DNA of 64,000 bases from Trachythela sp. YZ-2020. Its lineage: Eukaryota; Cnidaria; Anthozoa; Malacalcyonacea; Clavulariidae. This document shows, one piece after another, positions 56,421 to 64,000 of the stretch. The stretch spans positions 655,001 through 719,000 of the forward strand of contig JADLSH010000158.1 in the NCBI GenBank assembly GCA_016169945.1, written 5' to 3'. Position 1 is the stretch's first letter; each line of letters opens with the position of its first letter. The notes below the pieces were generated by a model that was not told the DNA's origin, made no database searches, and worked only from the letters and a program-made list of their open reading frames with translations. A program made the position numbers and the translations under genes.

Positions 56421-57668
56421 GAGGCGTTGTCCATCAACGCAGTCAATGCAGTAAGATATGTCGATTTCAAAAATTACGTGTAATTGAGATGTCAACTTGG
56501 AGTAACAACGCCCATTGACCACGCCCTGTTGTCGGAAAATGTGATACTCATCCCCCCCCCTGCTTAAACCGCCTAGCGACGGCCCTGATTCACTTGGAAT
56601 AGATCCTGAAAGCCAGACAGCGCGTATTAGTTCAGTTAAATATGTTCTTAGGTAAGGACATCGTTTAAAGCATATAATTGAGATTTGATCGAGAGGACAC
56701 GAAGAGCCAGATGCTTTCATTTTACGGAAATATTGTAGGATACGGCTTAGCGGAGAACATAGACTGCAAAAATTCATGGTTAGCAAACCAAATGTTGCTG
56801 TTGTCCTCAGCCAAGGCAATACTTGTGAAAGACGGAGGGCGTTAGTCTGAGGATTTTTACAAGTATTGCCGAGGCAAAGGAGAAGTTTAATTCCATCAAT
56901 TTTGTAATACTATGATCGCCGAGGAAAACTTTGCGAACCTTACCGACGAGCATGCGTACAAGCAAAATATACGACACGCAATGATAGCGGCTAAAGTACC
57001 CTTATAAGTTTCATTGATTTTGAACACAACTTTAACCCGGCCGCGAGAAGCAGTTTTACGAAGCCTTGCTGATTTTCTAGTACGCATGATGATGATATGG
57101 AAGCGGGATATAATCATAATGTCTTCTAATTTTACTTCATCGACATGCAAGGGAAGTTATTAAGAAGCCAAAAATACCTTTGACCTTTGTTTCCGATTAG
57201 ATTTCCCGCTTGTATATCACATTATGAGTACAAAAAGACAAAAGAACAACTTACCTCGTTTGTGAGCAATGAGGAAAATACGAGGTTTACAAATTGAGTC
57301 CGAGACGATTATGGTATTGCACTAATAAACTCCTAGTAAATCGGGCTAAAATCACCTGATCATCAGTTTAACGACCTCATGCTTATATTTCGACATATAA
57401 TTAGAAATAACCAATATCCTGGCCAAATCAAAGTTGAGTGAAGCGAACACGTCTTCAGAAGTCCGTTTAATCAACACTCGTACAGTTTCGACAACAATGT
57501 CTCTCTAATCTCTAAATCTTTCTTTCCAGTTTTCCATCGTCTCCAACCACTTCGCACAAGTGACTTCATATAGCTTATTTATTTCGCTTTTTGATGACTC
57601 TGCTTTTTCATATGATTCTGCATTTTTGAAGACGTACTACGTATACTTCTCTCCCATATCAGAGTTGT
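56421..57668. other. Unassigned sequence
   Basis: No gene supported. CGCCTAGCGACGGCCCTG near 56569-56586 resembles a hAT-type end, but no partner end or duplication was found. Confidence 0.35.
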
Positions 57669-57971
57669 TCAAGGGGGGACAAGACCAGTTATGTTAGCAA
57701 ACCAGTACAAACCCAATGGCGGCTGAATTTCACCTATTTCGTTGTAAATCATATCAATAGGTTCTCTAAGTGCTTCAAATATTTCCTGAAACTCGGCTAT
57801 CTCAACAGGCAAATAATAAGCAACAGTTTCCACTTGTACAATAGGTGTATTTTCCCCCCCTACATTGACTCTTATCGTTATTTTCCTGCTATAATTCCGC
57901 ATTCTATCTTCCAAATGGATGCCAGAAATATTCATTTTTCGTCCACTTGGGAGGTGAAATTCAAATGAATT
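57669..57971 (-). CDS. Probable 3-terminal exon of an unrecognised gene
   Basis: An acceptor TTTCTAG at 57972 precedes an open frame of about 100 codons ending at the stop at 57669. The protein reads FEFHLPSGRKMNISGIHLED at its start, then NYSRKITIRVNVGGE, VQVETVAYYLPVEIAEFQEI and PLGLYWFANITGLVPP at the end. Composition is protein-like (alternating hydrophobics, few repeats), but I do not recognise the family. It may belong to a gene whose upstream exons lie to the right; the promoter-like motifs at 58579-58616 would fit. Confidence 0.45.
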   Translation of the reverse strand, partial: NSFEFHLPSGRKMNISGIHLEDRMRNYSRKITIRVNVGGENTPIVQVETVAYYLPVEIAEFQEIFEALREPIDMIYNEIGEIQPPLGLYWFANITGLVPP

Positions 57972-59814
57972 CTAGAAAGATAGATATATACAAAATATGC
58001 TAACCGAATTATCACAAGGTACTGAAAAGGAAATGAATTTGTAAACCAGGATATACGTTTTTAATAATGTATATTCGCGTTTCCAAAGTATAAACTATTG
58101 CGAATATGACATTTTGTAACAACATACAATATGTACGCGCCTTTGATCCGTCCACCTTTCTGTACTATCCGTCCACTATTCTTACCATCAAGTAAATGTA
58201 GATTTTTGAATTAATGATTTGTTTTTAATAACGTTTTAATAATGTTTTTAAGCCGCTGCTGCCAAATAGGCAAACCAAAGCGCCTGGGTACGAGGCAAAT
58301 GACTTGTTTGAAATATAGGTTTTTGAAATTGGGATTTTTAGAATCTTTACTGTCTAAATTGTTTGAGACCTTAAGTGGTATTTAATATTGCTAAATCAAC
58401 ATTTAGATGCTGCGTGGTGGATTAATTCGTGTTTTTTTCGTAATTATATCAATGAAGCTCTTGTGACCGCAGCAGGCTGAGTGATTTTATCACTTACCAT
58501 TTCAGTGGAGCTGTCTTCAGGTCGTGACCACTGACATGTACTAAGACTGGATAGTGCATCTATTGCTTAGAATTGAAGCCGGAAGTGAGTCGTGTTTTGA
58601 GAGCGGCCGCCATGTTTAACGACCCCAGATGGCAGCAGATTTCTGTTTATTTCTGTTGCGGAATTTGTAGTTTTCGTTTTAAAACGCCTGTTTCTCTTCT
58701 TGAACCTTAACAAACCTTGTCTCAGGAAAAGAGTATGCATCATGAATGTCTCGAAAAGTAAATTTGAAGTTTTTTAACCCTGAATCGCAGAGAAAACGAA
58801 TGTTTTCCGTCGTGTTAACGAGTGCCATGAGTGAAGATATGAAACAGACTCGTCAATGGAGGCCAACAAGAGAAGGATTATATGTTATTTAAACGTTGGA
58901 CCATTTAGTGAACAAATTCGCCAACTTGACTAACTTAAATGGTTACAACGGTGATCATGGCGACAAGTTGCTGTGGTAAGTTTTGATCATGAATATTTAT
59001 GTTATGGTTGTCCAGACTGCATTCGAAAGGTTTCCCGCCGGAAATCTCCGGCGGGAAGAATCTGGTAATACTAGTCCGCCAATACAAAATTGGCGGGAAA
59101 ATTTCCTGCCGGAGCAGTGGCGGCGGAAACAATCTCGATTGTTGCGAATTCTGTATTCTATAACAGAAATTCGTTAATTTCATAAAAATCTGGGAGGAAA
59201 TATCTAAGAAAATATACGCATTTTTGGCAAGAATTGACAAAAAATGAATTTTCAACTTTCAAGTGGTTGAGATGGAAATCATCGTTATCAACGTGGAAGC
59301 ACTGTCAAAACTCTTCCTGAAACGGCAATGGCAAAACAAAGGATTTGTAAGGTGAGAGTTTATTTAAATCTCTTAAATTTGCATGAATTATTAAACCATC
59401 GGTTGTTAAAAACCAGTGGAATATAATCAGTATTTCTTTAATCCTTGGGATGGTACCTTTTCGAAATGTGTTTCAATTGTTTTTATATTTTTAGAAAAGA
59501 TTAAAGCAAACAAAGGCAAAGGACAAAGACAAAGATATAATGAATTTCATATAATGACGTGAGTACAATAATTGTCTATTAATTGTTACTTGTAATTCAG
59601 TTGTATAAATATAATTGCAATTCATAGGTTGTGTTTTGTGCCTAGCTATAAGCTAGTTAGTTGCGTGAATAGCTTGATTAAATCATTAATATTTTTGTGT
59701 TACCTTTAAATTTTTATTTTGAATTTTTTTGCATATCAGCGACATTGTATTAATGTATTATACATTACATGGTGTTGGTAGCGATCTATAAAAGCTATGA
59801 AATATTTTTCCTAG
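57972..59814. other. Intergenic region with short hairpins
   Basis: Beside the promoter-like motifs, two perfect hairpins lie close together: CCCGCCGGA/TCCGGCGGG (about 59034-59056) and CCGCCAAT/ATTGGCGG (about 59079-59098). No coding exon could be supported. Confidence 0.4.
58579..58616. promoter_or_regulatory. Candidate TATA-less promoter motifs (ETS and YY1-like)
   Basis: CCGGAAGTG (58579-58587) fits the ETS core, and CCGCCATGTT (58607-58616) fits the YY1 consensus, 20 bp apart beside GCGGCCGC. Such pairs are common at animal gene starts. Which gene it would serve is unclear. Confidence 0.3.
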
Positions 59815-62182
59815 ATGGCAGAAGTTTCTCTATGTTGCGTTTGCCTGTCAGATTGTACAGGCGCACATACTTGTTCTGTGTGTCAGAAAATTGTTCATGT
59901 CATTTGCGCAGAAGCAAGTGCAAATGATGAAGATGAAGGCTTTGGTAGTACTGTGATTTGCCAAAAGTGTTCGAAGCAATCAAACGATGAACCACCAATT
60001 AAGAAAGCTGACTGGGTTATTAAATACCCCCCGAAGTCGGACACTCTCAAACATAAAAAAACCACAACCAAAGTCTACTGTTTACCAAAAGTCCAATCGT
60101 CTTTCTGAGCAGGAAAAACGGTGCATTTGCTTAACCTGTTTTAGAGATGGTCTTGAGCCTAACATTTATGTTATGTCTCGGCGTGATAGTAGCACAAAAG
60201 AACGTCACAATGTACGACGAGACGAAGGAGAAAATAGAAATGATGTTGATATAGTGAACTGGGATTGTTCTGGAAAAGAAGTGGAGCAGGCACGTGCGAA
60301 ATATTCTAGTCTGGAAAAACGAAATGATACAAGTTTGAGACAAAAACCCAGTATGAAACAGAAGCTATTAACAGCAAGTTTCAATCAGCAGAATGAATTA
60401 GAATTAGAATTAGGTGATCAGGTAATGTACAATATATAATGGTCTTACCCATGAACAAATTACTATCAAACCCTTATACACTCATTGCTGTCTTTAGAAG
60501 TTATAGATGTCAATTGGGACGAAAGTTCTGTTCTTTTCTCATTGTTTGTCTAATGTTAATGTTATAACTTGTATAATATGTAGCTGTTATAAACGATGCA
60601 AATGGGACAAATTTATTATTATTATATTGTTATTGCTGATTGATAAAATGGGTAAACAAAGTTAAACTTGTTAAAGCGGTAAACTTGTTAATTTCCTGTG
60701 AATTACAATTTTTAGTCATCGATAAAGGTCGAAGGACAAACTCCAAGTATTGACATGACGAAGGAACAAGATAGTGAAACACTTTCGGTAGCTCCTAAAC
60801 CTAAAATCATGAATACGGGCGTAAGTTGTATTACCGTTTCTGAAACTGGCAGTACCGAAACAAAGCAAATTAAAGTCCTTGGCACTGAAGCAGCTTCTTC
60901 TGACTCCTCTTTAAAAGATGAAGTTCAAAGCCTTCACAAAAAAATGGATGAACTAGTCGGTGCAGTAAAAAGTATAAAAATAACAGGTTGCAATGTTTCA
61001 AAATCAGCTCCTGCCCTACGTGTTGGAACCGAAAGTAAGCAGATAGACTGGGAAAATCTGAAAAACATTGTTGATCTCACGGAAAACAATACAAGAATCA
61101 GGTTTTATGCTGGCAACTTGGCAGAAAAAAACCCTTCCGTTTTACGTTGTGAAACATGTTACAACCTTTTAGAGTCAAGAATGAAGATATAAGCTCCACA
61201 AGACCCACGAAAAATTGCCCTGAAAGGCATTGGAAAGTACTTGGGTTCTTTATCGTCCGGATTGATGTTATCGCCTGAAAAATCAGAGTTACTCATAAAT
61301 GGAAAAAACGCATATTGGTACCATATGAAGCACAACGTCAAGCAACATTTGGCATGCAGCGGAGAACACTCACAGTTGCATTATGACGCCCTGCAACACG
61401 AAGCAATCATGAAGAAGCGACAGGAAAGAGGTGAAAGAGTCACTCAAAATCTGATTAGAATTGCCGTTGGCGTGATCAAATCAAAGTCTGCAGCACAACA
61501 TTTTGAGAGCCAAATCGCTGCTCATGTTTCAACTGGAAGTGATTTCGGTGATTTGGGACATTCTCGTAATCACTTCAACCAAATTATGGCCGCCATAAGT
61601 GTTTGGATTGACCGCCAGACAGCCACTTTTCTTGCAAAGCCTCTGCCTTCAACATCTTTTCCACCTCACTTTTTCATAACTGCTGATAAAAGCTCTCCTC
61701 GACGTCTTTCCAATCAAGCTGTGATGATCTGTCCAGTGGTCAACGGTGAACGCGCTGCAATTCCAGTTAATTCCCCTATTGTTTACTCCTCAACGAATAA
61801 AGATGATGTTGGAGATGTTAGTGGTGCATGCGACGGACAATATCAAGCAAAATAATTTGGCGAGACGCTGCACAAAATCCTGAATGTAAATATTGATCCT
61901 GAATTCTCTTCTGTGATATGGGATCCATCTCACTGGATCAACCTTGCCATTCTAGATATACGAAATGACAAATTAGGATCATCTTCTGTCTTTTTGAAAA
62001 AGCTAATAAACCGTTCTAAGAATATTCACGCAATGTTCGGTAGAGGGAAGATGCTTAGTAGCGCCATAGCTATTGCTAAAAAAAGAGATGTGAGACTAAA
62101 AATGACCCGAGGTAATTGTGCAACCCGATTTTGGTCGTCACAGTACCATGAGTTCCTTAATATCATCAGCGGTTTTGAGGTA
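59815..62182 (+). pseudogene. Transposase-like (hAT-type) gene, one intron, frameshift and two TAA stops
   Basis: ATG at 59815. Exon 1 starts with a Cys/His zinc-finger-like module (CCVCLSDC, HTCSVCQKIVHVIC, VICQKC). A frameshift near 60095 separates this from the continuing frame to 60420 (CICLTCFRDGL and a charged region). An intron with GTAATG donor and TTTTTAG acceptor (60421-60714) follows. From 60715 to 62182 a single frame continues, broken only by TAA at 61190 and near 61853. It includes a coiled-coil-like stretch (LHKKMDELVGAVKSI) and an RNase-H-like region (HFFITADKSSPRRLSNQAV, GACDGQYQ, IWDPSHWINLAI). The C-terminus is cut off by LINE G. It looks like a domesticated or recently dead hAT-type transposase; the family is inferred. 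Confidence 0.6.
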
Positions 62183-63470
62183 TAGATAGATAGATAGATA
62201 GATAGTTCTTTATTGCCTCCAATTCTGAAGAGTCCTTTCTTACAATATATAATAAAATACTATTACTAATTACTACTAAGTGGATACTATATATATAACT
62301 TATTTACAAATAAATTAATTCACGACTATATTATACTGTTTAAAAGTTGTTCTATTCCTAAGAAAATCACCACGATTCCATTGAAACAAATTATGATAAA
62401 TTGGTCCCTTTCATAGTTTGAGACACTACATGGCAGTGACCCACTTAAAAAACTAGCAAGTATGCCATTATCATCTTGGTTAAAAAGACTTGCACAAACA
62501 TTTAAACTCAATTTGTCCTGCAAATTGTCCCACAATAACTCTCTTTCGATCGATACGCTGTAACAGTCCATGATAAAATGTTTAAGGGTTCCTGATACTT
62601 GTCCGTGACATATCCTACAGTTATTCTGATCACCATGATCTTCCACAACATCATTAAGTTTTGATGGAATATTTCCACATAGAAGATTTACAAGGGTTGC
62701 TATAGGTTTGAGGTACATTGGGTTCCGCTTCGCTGCATTCCACAATTCTAAGGGCTGCAGTTCGGTATGAACATCCCGAAAATATTCAAGCTCGGGTTTG
62801 ATATACAAGCCTTGCCTCCAACACTGGATTTGAAACTGATGAATTTCTGTTTTTACTATTGATTTCCATGAGGATTTAGTAGGGATTTGACCTGTTTGTA
62901 TGTAGGTGGTAAGATAGTCCCCAAGTCCGTATTTATTCAAAACTCTAACAATGTTTGGAATGAATCCCATTTGCTTTTTTGTCACTCTATTGAGGAAAGA
63001 CGATAACCTAGCAACAAATATAATTTTTTCCACATTTGTTGGTTCCAAGGATAGTAATTTATGGAGAAACATCAATTGTACTTTATCAATATGTCCCTCG
63101 ATTGTCCATATTCCCAAACTTCCAAGTGCTGCTTCTGATCGCGTTGATGGTGCAAGACCTTGAGCTCGCTTTGCTGCAAAACGATTCACTCGTTCAAGTA
63201 TCTCGTGCTCAGTTTTTGTGACATTACTCCACAACTCGCTCCCGTATAACATTGTTGGAAAGCCAACGGTTGACCATACGTTGATTCCGCAGATTGGATT
63301 TAAACCGGCAGGACGAACTCCTGCGCTCATCAAACTTGACACAACTGCTTTACCTTTCCGTGCCATCTCCAGTGTGCGCTCTGTGCCTGCGAAATTGCCA
63401 CTCAGACGAATACCGGCATGTTCACAGGACAATTTCTCTTTAATCTGTTTTGCAGCCAAAGGCTGAATTA
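62183..63470 (-). mobile_element. LINE G: 3-prime fragment of a non-LTR retrotransposon
   Basis: A continuous 377-codon frame 63459-62326 carries the region after RT: TMLYGSELWSNVTK, VNRFAAKRAQGL and a zinc-binding end (CRICHGQVSGTLKHFIMDC). The RT catalytic core is absent. The tail is (TATC)n, seen as ATAG repeats at 62185-62205. It is inserted at the end of the transposase-like gene. Confidence 0.8.
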
Positions 63471-64000
63471 AATGAAGTTTACAATGAATTAAAATACAAA
63501 ATTAGAGTACATATATATAATCTAAATATGAATTAGCCAATAAAACAAGGTATGTACAACTTAGATTGGTATTTACAAGTTAAAAACGTTAAAATTATGC
63601 TTTCAACGCATTAGATATAATAAAACTGTTCTTAAAACGGTCCGTACTAACTTTAGGCAGTGTAAATTTAGATTTATTTCTTAAGTTTACCGATATACTA
63701 TTAACAGCAGGCAATAGTTTATGCAGTTTATGGGTGTCATCATTCGAAATTTGTTGAAAAAGTTTATCAGTGATCTGTTGGCGTCGTTGAACTAGAGGGA
63801 TCAATCCTGCAGTTGAAATTGCTTCATCATATGATTTAGAAGGATAGATTATGTGCATAGCTCTCCTTTGAATTCTTTCGAGAACCTTCGATAGATATCT
63901 GGGAAGGCTGTCATGAAACACAGGACAAGCATACTCGACCAGTGATCTTATACAAGATTTATAAAACTGGACTAACTCCACACAACCTACATTCGAGCGC
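63471..64000 (-). mobile_element. LINE H: C-terminal end of a CR1/Jockey-like LINE (runs off the window)
   Basis: Frame 63981-63595 encodes the RT C-terminal region: FYKSCIRSLVEYACPVFHDS, LERIQRRAMHIIYP and ending in NSFIISNALKA. The 5-prime part would lie beyond the window. Confidence 0.8.

Noticed and set aside
56560..56595. Second hAT element end (CTAGCGACGGCCCTG)
   Set aside because: Only one end was found, with no partner and no 8-bp duplication.

Overview
The window looks like an invertebrate metazoan nuclear genome, most likely a cnidarian (anthozoan-like) or a similar early-branching animal. The evidence is spliced genes with GT-AG introns, AT-rich intergenic DNA, many short-tailed non-LTR retrotransposons, hAT and foldback elements, a tRNA-derived SINE and a complete Polinton/Maverick. 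The species is inferred; nothing in the sequence fixes it.

Host genes are few. A spliced copy of the splicing factor SLU7 lies on the minus strand at about 3.8-11.8 kb. It is decayed: its zinc knuckle has lost ligands, several exons carry frameshifts, and a 3.3-kb hAT element (4136-7412, TSD ATTGAATG) sits just upstream of one splice acceptor. A divergent plus-strand first exon (12539-12694) would encode an MGNC-type lipid-anchored N-terminus. An intact single-exon LicD/fukutin-like gene lies at 19846-20871 (minus). A probable terminal exon of an unrecognised gene is at 57669-57971 (minus). A transposase-like gene at 59815-62182 (plus) is broken by a frameshift and two in-frame TAA codons.

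LINE remnants make up much of the rest: 13.65-16.13 (+), 16.35-18.39 (-), 24.64-26.99 (-), 30.11-33.29 (-), 51.30-53.33 (-, a different lineage), 53.33-56.42 (-, with a 2A-like motif), 62.18-63.47 (-) and 63.48 to the window end (-). Several inverted-repeat MITEs lie among them, including a family whose ends read GGGGCCGGTTGTA.

The centrepiece is 34516-49363. It is a very large inverted-repeat (foldback) element with two arms of about 1.72 kb around a 44-bp loop, bordered by a 9-bp direct repeat (CTGGCTTTG). Its right arm was later hit by a Polinton (36804-48153, TSD TTTCAT, TIRs of about 190 bp). The Polinton carries, on the minus strand, a small acidic protein, a packaging ATPase, a probable major capsid protein, a membrane-anchored virion-like protein, a chromodomain integrase and two paralogous putative minor capsid proteins. 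On the plus strand it carries an unidentified 423-aa protein and protein-primed DNA polymerase B. The element is dead: the polymerase has a SINE insertion, a frameshift and an internal deletion that removes motif A, and the capsid gene is frameshifted. No adenain-type protease was recognised.
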